This document shows positions 1 to 9,628 of a DNA stretch of 64,000 nt, piece by piece. Source of the stretch: Taeniopygia guttata (lineage: Eukaryota > Chordata > Aves > Passeriformes > Estrildidae); contig NC_133050.1 in NCBI RefSeq assembly GCF_048771995.1, positions 5,654,501-5,718,500 on the forward strand. The letters run 5' to 3'. Each line of letters begins with the position of its first letter. The first letter of the stretch is position 1. The translations under genes and the position numbers were made by a program. The notes beneath the pieces are model-generated. The model was not told the origin of the DNA and searched no databases. It saw only the letters and a list, made by a program, of their open reading frames with translations.

Positions 1-371
1 TTGTGCCCCATGGACAGTGCAAACCCTCTGTCAGGCACCACTCTGACCAGTTTGTGCCCCATGGACAGTACAAACCCTGTTTTAACCACCACTCTGACCA
101 GTTTGTGCCCCGTGGATGGTGCAAACCCTGTTTTAGGCACCACTCTGACCTGTTTGTGCCCCATGGACAGTGCAAACTCTGTTTTAACCACGACTCTGAC
201 CTGTTTGTGCCCCATGGATAGTGCAAACCCTGTTTTAACCACCACTGTGACCTGTTTGTGCCCCATGGCTGGTGCAAACCCTGTTTTAGGCACCACTCTG
301 ACCTGTTTGTGCCCCATGGACAGTACAAACCCTGTTTTAACCACCACTCTGACCAGTTTGTGCCCCGTGGG
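1..371. repeat. 51-bp minisatellite in MEF2D intron
   Basis: About seven and a half tandem copies of a 51-bp unit built around GTGCCCCATGGACAGTGC are visible, and the array runs off the left edge of the window. Because 51 is a multiple of three, the array stays open in several reading frames and gives a spurious long ORF. Units differ by a few substitutions. Each unit contains a sequence resembling the right half of an RE1/NRSE site (GGACAGTGC), best kept in the first and fourth copies. It lies about 95 bp upstream of the beta exon. Confidence 0.95.
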
Positions 372-465
372 AGTGAGGGCACGGTGCCAGCGGGCGCAGT
401 CGGGCGGGGTTGGGGTGCTGGCGCTAACGGTGCCTCTCGGTTCTCTCCCTGTATTCCCCGGACAG

Positions 466-486
466 ACCGAGGACCACTTGGCTCTG
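466..486 (+). CDS. MEF2D: MEF2D beta exon (alternative, 21 bp)
   Basis: A 21-bp exon reads TEDHLAL. It follows a pyrimidine-rich acceptor ending in GGACAG and is followed by the donor GTGAGT. In MEF2 genes the short beta exon encodes an acidic peptide that boosts transactivation and is included mainly in striated muscle and neurons; human MEF2D has TEDHLDL at this point as I recall it. The exon is phase 0 on both sides, so skipping keeps the frame into the next exon, which begins QNTQRLGVSQ. The sixth residue is Ala (GCT) where Asp (GAT) is expected, a one-base change that removes an acidic residue. Position, length, phase and downstream exon all support the call. The exon is too short to stand alone, and inclusion cannot be judged from DNA. 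Confidence 0.88.
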
Positions 487-3400
487 GTGAGTTCCCCTCT
501 GAACGTGCATGGCGTGTGCTGGGACGTGGGCTGGTCCTGCCCTGGCTTGGCGAGGCGTGGGGCACACAGAGGGGTGGGCACAGCTCCCTGTGTTGGGCAT
601 GCGGCGGGATGTGGGCACCAGCGTTACGTCCAATCCTGCTGCAGAAAATAAATCCCGAGGAAAACACACTTTGAGGAAAACCGAGTTCCCCTGTGCAAAA
701 GAAGGAGCTGGAATGAGCTGCAAAGTGCCTGTTTCTCCACCAAGGCCAAAATTGCTGTGTCGGTCCCCCTGGGGAGGTCAGCCAGGGTCCCTTTGGGGAC
801 TGTGGAGCTGAGCTGGGCACTGCCACTGCCCTGGACCTGCCCATGGGGCTTCGCTGGAGCCACCACAGCTATAGCACAGGAAGACCTGGCCCACTGCCAG
901 TACATGAGAGACAGGGAGTAAATCAGGCTCTTCCCATATTAAAGATATTATTTAAAGCCTGTGTAAATCCACTGGCTGGCTAGTACCCTCCCTAAACGTC
1001 CCTTGTGCACAGGGCAGTTTGTTGTGTTATTTTTATGGCTTTTTTCCCTCTCCCTGCCAGCAAAGTGAATGCCACCTTGTTTGTGGCAAGGATTCACTCT
1101 GCTCTGCTGCTATTCTGGTGCAGGCAGCTGGGACACAGGTCAGCTCAGCAAGGGAAGGGCAAGAGCTGCTGCGGGATGCAGGTCACGCAGCCAGGGAAAA
1201 GCTCTCCAAAAACACAGGAGAAGGCCAGTCCCTCTGCCAGCCTGCACCGAGACACTCTTGGCCAGGGCAAGGGTGGGCCAGAGCTTTGGCAGACGTGAAT
1301 TCTGCTGCTCTTCGTGTCCCCAAACCCTTCTTGCTTAGTGGCCCCCTTCCAGCATCTGTGTGCCTCAGTTTCCCCGTGTGTGGAGGGAGAGCAGTCACTC
1401 CCCACCTCCCCATCTGCTCGTTCCTGATCCCTCTGCCCGGGGCATTCCCTGGCTACATGCTGAAGCAGCATTAGGTGAAAATCCACTGGGGTGGCATTTG
1501 CAGTTTTAATTGTTGGTCTGAATTAACCTGAAGTGAAAAACGTCCTCACCCCAGCCAAGGTGGCAGCAGTGAGGTGGAGGGTGATGGAATGTGGGCAGGG
1601 TGGCACAGGGACCTTGGCACTGCTGGATCAGGAAGGGGACTGCAGAGTGTTGTCCCTGCAGATCCCTCCTGCCTGGTGCAGATGCCCCCTGCTCTGCTAA
1701 CCTTCTCCCCAGATTTGCTCCTGCCATATTGCTCAGCCTACACACCAGATCCTCTCTCCAAATGGCAGCTCCCACCTCTTTGCAGGCAGCTGTGAGATGA
1801 GTCAGAATCCCTCTGCTGCGTCCCCACTGCCCGCAGCCCCAGCCCTGCCACCTCAGCGCTGCTCCTGCAGCTCTGAGCCTTCTCTCCTCCCTCTGAGGGC
1901 TCAGAGAGATGTCCCCCCATCACCCTCCTGACACTCCAGGGGCAGCAGGGTCCATTCAGTGCATCCCTTCCCTGGGAGCATGCTGCATGGTGTGTTACCA
2001 GCTGGAATGGCAGTGTTGTCTGTGGGCACGATGTAGGGGGCAGCTTGCACACCTCCTCCCTGCATGGATTGTGGTGAAAATCGGTGTGCTTTCCCCAGTG
2101 CAGCTGGGGCTGACCTCCCCACACTCGCCTTGTGCCGTCAAGGAGGTTCCTGGGGGTGTCCCACCAGCCCAGCCCTGTGGCACGGCCACGCTCGTCCTGT
2201 GCCCTCCCAGGGAAGCCACAGAGCCCTGGAGAGCGGGGCAGAAGGGATGGGGCTGTGGGGGCTGCATCCCACTGGGCTGGCTCAGGGTCTCGTGCAGGCA
2301 GCACAGGGACAGGGCTGTGCCTTTGTGAGCACATTCCTTGTCGTGTCCTTAACCCACAGCAGCGGGCACCCAAGGGTGGCTGCTGTGCCAGGAAAACCCA
2401 CCCCTGCAGCCCCCCACAGCTTTAGCAATCAGAGCCCTGCTAATCTCCTTCTCCAGGCCACAGGAGGCACCTGGGGCTGGGCACTGTGTGGGCGCAGGGT
2501 GAGCAAATCCTGCACAGTCAGGTGCTGTACCCTCTGCAGGTGGCCAGGGCAGGGTTTTAGCCTCCAGCCTTGTCCCAGGAGAGTCTCCCTGGCCGTGGGG
2601 AAGCATTGCAGAGTCTGTGCCCAGCCCTGCAAGGCCCTGGGAGCCCTCAGTCCCACAGGAAGGCTGCTCACTGTGCCCCTGCCAGCCTCGTGCCAGGCGT
2701 GGTTTAAGCTGGGCACTGCCCCAGTCTTCACAGGGTGACGTGTGCTGGTCTGCTTCGGATTAGAGTCAAGCCTCTTGAGTCTGATTTAAATCAGATCAGC
2801 AGAGACAGCCCAGATTATCTGCCTTGTAAACAGGGCTGAACCTGACCTGTAGATCTGCCCACATAACTGCCTGGAAGCCCGTGGTGGGAGGTTGGTGTGC
2901 ACCTGTCCAAGGGCAGAATTTTACCCCAGTGGACCTGCTAATACCTGAGTCACCAAAACCTTGTGAGGACACCAAGCCAGCAGGCTGCTGAGCGCTGGAC
3001 TTCGAGTTTAGGGATTCCAGAGTGCCTTTGAAATCCTGAGGGCAATGCTTAGCATCCTCAGCTTCCCTTGAGGCACGGGCTTGTTCTTGGCCAGAGCTGC
3101 ATGGAGGAGATGCAGGCTCTGTGCTGCCTCAGCCGGTCTTGGTTTGCTTTGGTCTCTCTGTCACTCCTTGGAAGCTCAGCAAGGCTCACATGCAACCTCT
3201 GGGAAGCAGTGAGGAATTGTCTGAGCCTCCTGCTGACGTTCCCCTCCATGCACACAGGGGCATGGCTGGTGCTGGTGGCTGCAGCCCAGCCCTGGGCAAG
3301 AAGGGGACTCAAGGCCACCACCTGCAGATGAGTGTCACAGGGTCCAGAGTGTCAGTAGCTGGTGTGGTTTGTACTTTGCTCGTTTGCAGTGTGGAATGGC

Positions 3401-3541
3401 CAGAGGATCAATCCTGCCTGTCCCACGGTCTCCATGCTCAGCTCCAGTGCATGCCCAGGGGGTCTGAGGGTGGCCACCACCCACAGAAAGGACTGAGTCC
3501 AACCATTTGGGCTTTAACTCCCTCCCTGTTTGCTCCCACAG
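487..3541 (+). other. MEF2D intron between beta exon and next coding exon
   Basis: About 3 kb of GC-rich sequence starts with donor GTGAGT at 487 and ends in acceptor CTCCCACAG at 3541. I see no convincing exon, RNA gene or recognised transposable element inside it. Several ORFs of 60-220 codons occur on both strands, but they overlap one another, have no recognisable domain and lack paired splice sites, so they look like chance frames in stop-poor GC-rich DNA. Confidence 0.75.
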
Positions 3542-3671
3542 CAAAACACACAGCGGCTGGGTGTCTCTCAAGCAACTCACTCTCTGACCACACCAGTTGT
3601 TTCTGTGGCTACTCCGAGTTTGCTGACACAGGGGCTGCCCTTCTCAGCCATGCCCACAGCGTACAACACAG
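3542..3671 (+). CDS. MEF2D: MEF2D coding exon (transactivation domain, part 1)
   Basis: This 130-bp exon begins QNTQRLGVSQ and ends at MPTAYNT plus the first base of the next codon (phase 1). It belongs to the C-terminal transactivation region of myocyte enhancer factor 2D, a nuclear MADS-box transcription factor that controls muscle, neuronal and immune genes and binds class IIa HDACs and p300 through its N-terminal part (outside this window). The run TTPVVSVATPSLL followed by QGLPFSAMPTAYNT is diagnostic of MEF2 proteins, and QRLGVSQ with QGLPFS points to the D paralogue rather than A or C. The acceptor is CTCCCACAG and the donor G|GTAAG. The donor is followed almost immediately by a 32-bp minisatellite. 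The split Asp codon completes correctly with the exon at 7664. Confidence 0.96.
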
Positions 3672-3675
3672 GTAA

Positions 3676-3793
3676 GACATGGCCAGGGAGGGCTGGGACA
3701 CAGGCAGGACATGGCCAGGGAGGGCTGTGACACGGGTGGGACATGGCCAGGGAGGGCTGGGACACAGGTGGGACATGGCCAGGGCAGGGCTGG
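3676..3793. repeat. 32-bp minisatellite, left part
   Basis: About 3.7 copies of a 32-bp unit beginning GACATGGCCAGGGAGGGCTG start at 3676, 3708, 3740 and 3772. The first unit starts only four bases after the exon end, overlapping the splice donor GTAAG. The array is interrupted at 3794 by a solo LTR and resumes at 4412. Confidence 0.93.
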
Positions 3794-4411
3794 TGTCGGA
3801 ATCTGTGGGTATTGGTGATTCTGAGATTGTAGAAAGTCTCTGTCTGTCTGCCCCGTTGCCAAAGCAGAAGCCATAATTGGTCTGTGCTGTTTCAAGGTTG
3901 TTTATTCTGTTTATCTCTAACATGTTCTGCTGCCCTGCCGCAGCTCTGTCCTGCAGGGCAGCGTGTGGGGCTCTGCCCTCAGTGGGATGGTACAAACATT
4001 AAATACCAGAAACTACCTGTGCTGGATTTACAATAACGTGCCAATATCTGTCACCTACGTTGGACAGTGTGTCCCCAGCCTGAACCAACAGAAAAATGCC
4101 AACACCACAGTGAAACATGGAGGGCATGAAGAAGGAGAAAAAGGACAAGGCACACCCAATTTCCTCCATCTTGTCCCCTCTGAACCCCTAATCTAGAAAC
4201 CTAAAATTTTACTTTTGCACCCGTGTCACACTTAATTATTACTCTTATCAAACACTCAAAGCTTGTAATTCATCTTGTAAGATTGAAAACTCTTTTCCAT
4301 AGACAGAGATCACAGACAGTGTCTCTCGAGGCTCTATACAGGGCAGTTCCTGACCCCTGCCAGGGTCCCAGAGCTGCCAGGGCAGCCAGAAGGAAGCCCT
4401 GGATTCCCACA
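3794..4411 (-). mobile_element. Solo LTR of an endogenous retrovirus, inserted in the minisatellite
   Basis: A 618-bp element begins TGTCGG and ends CCCACA, so it has TG...CA termini. It is flanked on both sides by the six-base direct repeat GGCTGG (3788-3793 and 4412-4417), as expected for a target-site duplication. Removing the element with one GGCTGG copy restores the surrounding 32-bp unit, which is strong evidence of insertion. A 6-bp duplication is typical of class II (ERVK-like) avian elements. On the minus strand an AATAAA signal (complement of 3901-3906) lies about 110 bp before the 3' end, giving the orientation. No internal retroviral genes are present. A related copy lies at 22,712-23,417. 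The family name cannot be fixed without a repeat library. Confidence 0.85.
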
Positions 4412-4493
4412 GGCTGGGACACAGGTGGGACATGGCCAAGGTAGGGTTCTGACACAGGCAGGACCTGGCCAGGGCAGGGCAGGGCAGGGCTCT
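4412..4493. repeat. 32-bp minisatellite, right part
   Basis: This is the continuation of the array interrupted by the LTR, with about 2.5 diverged copies, ending in short AGGGC repeats. It starts with the second GGCTGG copy of the target-site duplication. Confidence 0.85.
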
Positions 4494-5339
4494 CACACCA
4501 GAGGGAAATGTGCTGCTGCAGGCACGTGCCCGGTGCTCCCGAGCAGCTGCAGTGGTGCTCGTGGAACTCTCCACTGCAAGATGTGGCTGAGTGCAAGAGT
4601 TCCACAGGACTAAAATCAGGGGGAACCTCATTATGGAAGTGGTGAGAGCTCATTGTGAGGGCTGGTGTAGCCCATTGCACCGTGCAAGTGGATGCTAATT
4701 ACAGCTGCACCCATCCCCGGGCTCTCAGAGCTCAGGGGGTGTTGTAATAATGACAACAAGCGTAGGCCCCTCCAAAAGTTGGGGAAGAATGCAAACCAAC
4801 CTGCTCATAGGCACATCTGATTTGGGCTGGTGGATTGAAATCAGCCCGAGGCAACAGTGACAGTGCACTCGCCCAAGCAGAAGGGTTGTTCATCTCCCAC
4901 CTGTCAGACCTCCACCAAGACTTTGAGGACTTGCTGGCTGCCTGTGTAACTTGTTCTGGCTCAGAGAAAAGTTTGCAAAAATGTAAAAAAGCTGCTTGTC
5001 TGGAAGAACCCAGAGCTGGCATGTTGGATACTCCCTCTCCTAATTAGTAGGTGTAGTCCCAAAGATGCTGGTTGTGCGTGATGAGGCTCCTCTCCCTGCG
5101 TGACCATGTGGTTTGCCAGCCAGGCTGGGCACAGCCAGACTCCCCAAAATAGGTTTTAATTGAGCCCTGTGCCTCTGCTCAGAGCGGAGGCGCCTGAATT
5201 TCAGCTCTCTGTAGTTATTTTTCCTCCCAGCTGACCATGGGTGTTCCTGCCCAGGTGTTTGCTGTGGGGGTGAGCTTCGGGGGCTGTAGGGTGCAAACTC
5301 TGACCCTGGCAGTTCTGTTCATTGGATAGGAATTGTCTT

Positions 5340-5742
5340 GATTTGTGAAGGGTCTGGAGCACAAGGAGCTGAGGTGGCTCAGCCTGGAGAAAAGGAGGCT
5401 CGGGGGGGACTTTGTCACTCTCCACAACTCCCTGACAGGAGGGGACAGCCAGGGGGAGTTGGGCTCTGCTTCCAGGTAACAAAAGGGCAGGACAAGAAGA
5501 AACTGCCCCAGGTTGTGCCAGGGGAGCTTTAGGTGGGATATTAGGGAACATTTCTATGTGGAAAAGGTGTTCAGGCTTTGGAACAGACTGCCTGGGGCAG
5601 AGGTGGTGTCACCATGCCTGGAGGGGCTTAACAGACTGTGACACTTGGGGACATGGGTTAGTGGTGGCCTTGGCAGTGCTGGGGGAGCAATTGGGTGGTG
5701 TTGGAGAGCCTTTCCAGCCTTTCCAGTGATTCTGTGGTGCTG
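5340..5742 (+). mobile_element. CR1 LINE 3' fragment
   Basis: The sequence follows the CR1 3' region: GGCTCAGCCTGGAGAAAAGG, a stretch of the TCCACAACTCCCTGACAGGA type, a GGGCAGGACAAGAAGAAACT block, and the terminal part ending near TTTCCAGTGATTCTGTG. It is 5'-truncated, as is usual for CR1, and too diverged and short to encode reverse transcriptase. Subfamily not assigned. Confidence 0.85.
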
Positions 5743-6610
5743 CAGAGGTGATTGTTGGTGGGTGGTGGAGGGTGCAGATGCCCTGAGCAAACTCCCAGCC
5801 TGGAGCGCTGCCACTTGTTCTTGCCAGGACTCACTGTTGGTTGGGTGGGTACTGCCACCAGCTGTGCTGAGCTGCCCCCCGGCCAGAGTTACGTGCCCTT
5901 TCCTGTGCTGGGGTGTCAGACCTGCCCATTCCCAGCTCTGTGATCTGGACAGGGGCAGCCAGTGTCACCAGTGAGTGTCAGGAGCTCCCAAAGCAGAGCA
6001 GCAGCGGGTGGAGGATGGTGTGGAGCAGGGAAGCCGGTGCCAGGATGTTGGGTGGGGTGTGCCGGGGATTTGGCAGCAGTTCAGCACCAGCACAGCCACC
6101 TCTGTGTGTGCTGCTGGGGTGGGGACGGCCGAAACCACAAGACACCCAAAATTAGAGCTAGAAGGGGGCAGGAGAGGGTGTGAGGAGGCTTTGCTGGGTG
6201 TCTGTGTCAGGCTGACATGGCTGACCGAGGTTTGACCATCTCCTGAAGGAGCAGCACTTTCCTCCCTGGCTTTCTCCACCAGCACAACCCTTTGTAAAAT
6301 CCCCACCTGGTAGGAGGTGCCCCACTGGGATTTTCTGTGGGTTCTACATGGGAAAGGCAGGAGTTGGGGGGAAGGGTCCCGAGGTTCCGGGTGCCCTGGA
6401 GGGGGTGGGAACAGTGTGGAGGAGGGAGTCCCGGGGTGTGAGGGGCTCTGGAGGGGTGGGAACAGTGTGGAGGAGGGGGTCCCGGGGTTTGGGGTGTCCT
6501 GGATAGGGGGGTCATGGTGGCAGCTCCGTGTCCCCATGGCGGGCAGGGAGCGCCCCCTGCTGCCACCCGGGACACGGCGCGCGTGGGGCTGTCCCAGCCG
6601 TGGGTGGGGC

Positions 6611-6995
6611 TGTCCCAGGTACGCCCCAGGTTCAGGTGAGGGTGCCCCAGGCTCAGGTGAGCGTGCCCCGGGTACAGATGGGGATGACCCAGGTTCAGGT
6701 GAGGGTGCCCCAGGTACAGGTGAGGGTGCCCCAGGTACAGATGGGGATGCCCCAGGTTCAGGTGAAGGTGCCCTGGGCACAGGTGAGGGTGCCCCAGGCA
6801 CAGATGGGATGTCCCAGGCACAGATGAAGGTGCCCCAGGCACAGGTGAGGATGCCCCAGGTTCAGGTGAGGATGCCCCAGGTTCAGATGAGGGTGCCCCA
6901 GACACAGGTGAGGGTGCCCCAGGTACAGATGGGATGCCCCAGGCACACATGAAGGTGCCCCAGGTACACATGAAGGTGCCCCAGGCACAGGTGGG
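6611..6995. repeat. 21-bp minisatellite in MEF2D intron
   Basis: About 18 imperfect copies of a 21-bp unit of the type GTGCCCCAGGTACAGGTGAG are visible. The period is a multiple of three, so several frames stay open and yield VPQVQVR-like or PGAPSPE-like spurious peptides. Each unit contains CAGGTGAG, which looks like a splice donor; this is discussed as a rejected item. Confidence 0.93.
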
Positions 6996-7217
6996 TGTCA
7001 GCTGCCAGGGTTTGCTGCTCCAGGAGGGGAGGAAGTGTGTCTGGCCCCGTACATTTGACTGGAGGGGGCTCTGGGGGTCTCACATGTTCATGGCCCTTCT
7101 GGGGGGAGCCAGACACGGCTCCATCATGGGGCTGCCCTGGCCACTGCTGTGCCTGGGGGGCAGGGGCACTGGTGGGTGTTGTGGAGGGTGGAGGTCCTGC
7201 CAGCAGCTCATGTCCTG

Positions 7218-7480
7218 AGGGTGGAAGACAACTGGATATTGGAGGAAATCGTTTACGCTGAGGGTGGTGAGGCACTGGCACAAGTTGCCCAGAGGAGCTG
7301 TGGCTGCCCCATTCCTGGAAGTGTCCAAGGCCAGGTTGAACAGGGCTTAGAGCAGCCTGGGACAGTGGGAAGTGTCCCTGCATGTTGGACTAGATGGCCT
7401 TTAAATGTCCCTTCACTGATGGAGTGTTTGGTCATAGGCTGGACTGGATCTCAGAGGTCTTTCCAGCCTGACTGATTCTG
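7218..7480 (+). mobile_element. CR1 LINE 3' fragment
   Basis: This is a clear CR1 3' end: GGTGGTGAGGCACTGGCACA, then TTGCCCAGAGGAGCTGTGGC, GCCAGGTTGAACAGGG, and the terminal TTTCCAGCCTGACTGATTCTG. It is 5'-truncated, in plus orientation, and ends about 180 bp before the polyglutamine exon. Confidence 0.93.
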
Positions 7481-7663
7481 TGACTCCACCGAGCCATCCA
7501 CACACACGCGCTGTGTCCTCTGGCAGCATCCCCGTGCCACTTGCAGCACGAGCTGCAAGTTGTGCATCTGTGTCTCTGGTGTGTCTCCATCCCCCCTCAG
7601 TGCCCGGGGCACGGTGGGGGCAGGTTTGGCGTGGAGGTGACTGCAGGGCTCCTTCCCTTGCAG

Positions 7664-7744
7664 ATTATCAACTGACGAGCGCTGAGCTGTCCTCGCTGCC
7701 CGCCTTCAGCTCGCCTGGAGGGCTGTCCCTGGGCAACATCTCTG

Positions 7745-7814
<70 letters not shown>

Positions 7815-7907
7815 ACAGCAGCAACAACAGCAGCAGCAGCAGCCACAGCAGCCGCAGCAGCAGCCGCAACAGCAGCACCTGGTCCCGGTGTCACTAGGAA
7901 ACTTAAT
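7664..7907 (+). CDS. MEF2D: MEF2D coding exon with polyglutamine tract
   Basis: This 244-bp exon (phase 1 start, phase 2 end) completes the Asp codon and reads DYQLTSAELSSLPAFSSPGG, then LSLGNISAW, 31 consecutive glutamines, a short Q/P stretch and HLVPVSLGNL. It forms the middle of the MEF2D transactivation domain. The non-glutamine parts match human MEF2D closely as I remember it, where the corresponding low-complexity segment is a mixed Gln/Pro run. Here the run is nearly pure Gln, from 7750 to 7842, encoded by 16 CAG codons followed by mixed CAG and CAA. The acceptor is CCTTCCCTTGCAG and the donor GTAAGTG. The last codon (AT|A, Ile) is completed by the exon at 9298. An in-frame reading through the donor gives Met and a stop, so retention would truncate the protein. 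Confidence 0.97.
7750..7842 (+). repeat. MEF2D: CAG/CAA trinucleotide repeat encoding 31 Gln
   Basis: Ninety-three bases encode 31 glutamines: CAG x16, CAA, CAG x4, CAA, CAG x2, CAA x2, CAG x5, then CCA. The first 48 bases are a pure CAG run and hence the part most likely to vary in length. Confidence 0.98.
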
Positions 7908-9297
7908 GTAAGTGACACCAGAGGGAAATGGGGAGTCCCTCTGGGGTGCCACCCCTGCAGAGCCTCAGCTGGGACTGCTCTGGGTTCTCCAGACTGCCCA
8001 GGCTGCGTTCTGGGGGCAGGAGCTGTGTGCCCGTGCACAGCTGGCTTGTGGGGGCTGGCGAGTCCTGTCCCTGTCACTGTCCCTGCTGAGGTCAGGGTAC
8101 CTGGGGACGCTCTGAGAGCCTCGTGCTGCTGCCTGTCCACAGTGGCACTGATCCTGCACTCACCTGGGGGAGCTGAGAATGGGCCAGAGGCTGTGTTAGA
8201 TGGGATGGACAGTGCAGGATAAGGTGCCTGGAATTGTGCCCTGCTGGTGTGGAAGAAGGTGGCTTTTAGTATTGCAAAGTGATTGCTTTTCTCCAGGGCA
8301 GAAAATACAGGCACTTGCATCTTAGAGCAGGATTTTGGATCTGCTTTTACTCTGGAATAAAGCACCCATACACAGAATTACAGTCAACATGATAATTTAA
8401 GCCACTTGCCTGTGATCACATTGAGACCATGGGACAAAGAGAGGCAGGAGTTGAGGAGGGGGATCCGTGAGTGCCCCAGCCATGAGTCAAAGACATTTCC
8501 ACCATGAAGGGATGGGTGGATGCATGGATGGATGCATGGATGGGGAGATGCATGGTGAGATAAATAGAGGACTGGAAGGATGGACAGAGGCAGGGGTGGG
8601 ATAGGTGGATGAGTGGAGGAATGGATGGAGGGGTGGATGGATGGGTGGACCAGGTTTTTGTGTAGGAGTTTAGTGTTTCCTCACTGCCTGGTGCATGTTT
8701 TCCAGGCAGGACAGGCAGCAGCTTCCTCAGTAGCTACCTGGATCTCCTGCACCAGTGGGGCTGTAGGATGTGTGGAAACCCTGGACAAAATTTTGTGCTG
8801 CAGAGGTTGAGGTTCCCAGTTTTGAGCAAAACCACCTGGCTGGGCCATGTGCTGGGTCTGTGCAGCCCAGAGGGACGCAGGGGCAGAGCTGTAGGCACAC
8901 CCATGCCTTTGGGCCACTGCTGAGGGACAGTGGGTGGGATTGGGGCTGGATCATGGGGTGCTGGTGGAGGAGGGATGCTGCCCACAGGCTCTGCTCCCAG
9001 CTCTGTGGTGATGCATCCTCGTGACTGCACGTGATTCTGAAGTCATAATTCTTCTTACGAATCCAGATTAATAATCCAATCCAAGTTTAGAATCATGGGT
9101 TCATTCAACTGTAGCATGTGAAAGTTCTGAATTCTGTGCACTGGAGAGTAGAAGGCCACCAAAAAGATAATAATAAGAGATTTCCCATTATCTCCTCCTC
9201 CATCTTTTTCTCCCCCTTCCTCCCCTTCTGCTCTCCTCTTTCTCCTCCTCCTCCTCCTCCTGTCCCAACCTCTCTCCCCCACCTTCCGGATGCCCAG
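7908..9297 (+). other. Last MEF2D coding intron
   Basis: The intron begins GTAAGTG and ends CGGATGCCCAG. It contains a GGAT-type repeat at 8496-8660 and, just before the acceptor, about 105 bases (9184-9290) almost purely of C and T, an unusually long polypyrimidine tract. Nothing else is recognised. Confidence 0.85.
8496..8660. repeat. GGAT-rich degenerate tandem repeat
   Basis: Irregular repeats of GGATGGATGCATGGATGG type. The period is variable (4-12 bp) and it is moderately diverged. Confidence 0.75.
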
Positions 9298-9628
9298 ACA
9301 AGGGAGTCACTTGTCCCACACCACCACTTTGACTGTCAACACCAATCCCAACATCAGCATCAAGTCCGAGCCCGTCTCGCCCAACCGGGAGAGGAACACT
9401 GCCACCCCGCTCAGCACCTTCCCCCACCAGCCCCGCCACGAGCCCACCGGCCGCTCGCCCGTCGACAGCCTCAGCAGCAACACCAGCTCCTACGAGGGCA
9501 GCAGCGAGCGGGACGACCCCGCCCGCCCCGATTTCGGCTCCTCTCTGGGCCTCCTGCGACCCACCAGCGAGCCCGAGGGGGAGAGCCCCTCCGTAAAGCG
9601 CATGCGCTTGGATACCTGGGTCACATAA
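9298..9628 (+). CDS. MEF2D: MEF2D terminal coding exon
   Basis: The exon supplies the last 109 codons and the TAA stop (9626-9628). It completes Ile and reads QGSHLSHTTTLTVNTNPNIS and onward. The motif IKSEPVSP (9359-9382) is the phosphorylation-dependent sumoylation/acetylation switch conserved in MEF2A, C and D, where phospho-Ser directs modification of the Lys. GRSPVDSLSS and a C-terminal basic segment SVKRMRLDTWVT (nuclear localisation) follow. FGSSLGLLRP is a MEF2D feature (human has LGLLRP at the same place), while the ending DTWVT keeps the shared MEF2A-like form rather than the human MEF2D ending as I recall it. The acceptor is preceded by a very long C/T tract. Together with the three upstream exons, 241 residues of MEF2D lie in this window. 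Confidence 0.97.

Larger units (their letters stand above)
3672..7663 (+). other. MEF2D intron with LTR, CR1 pieces and two VNTRs
   Basis: The donor GTAAG is at 3672 and the acceptor CCTTCCCTTGCAG ends at 7663. Inside are the 32-bp minisatellite, the solo LTR, two CR1 fragments and the 21-bp array. The stretch 4494-5339 shows no recognised feature, and neither does 5743-6610, which is GC-rich with several short G-rich runs. I see no further coding exon. Confidence 0.8.

Noticed and set aside
6611..6995. CAGGTGAG motifs in every unit as multiple splice donors
   Set aside because: No acceptors are paired with them and they are simply part of a 21-bp repeat unit inside an intron.
7664..9628. 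MEF2A or MEF2C as the gene identity
   Set aside because: QRLGVSQ, QGLPFS, the TEDHL-type beta exon and LGLLRP are D-type, and mir-9-1 lies next to it; MEF2A and MEF2C have different beta peptides and C-termini.
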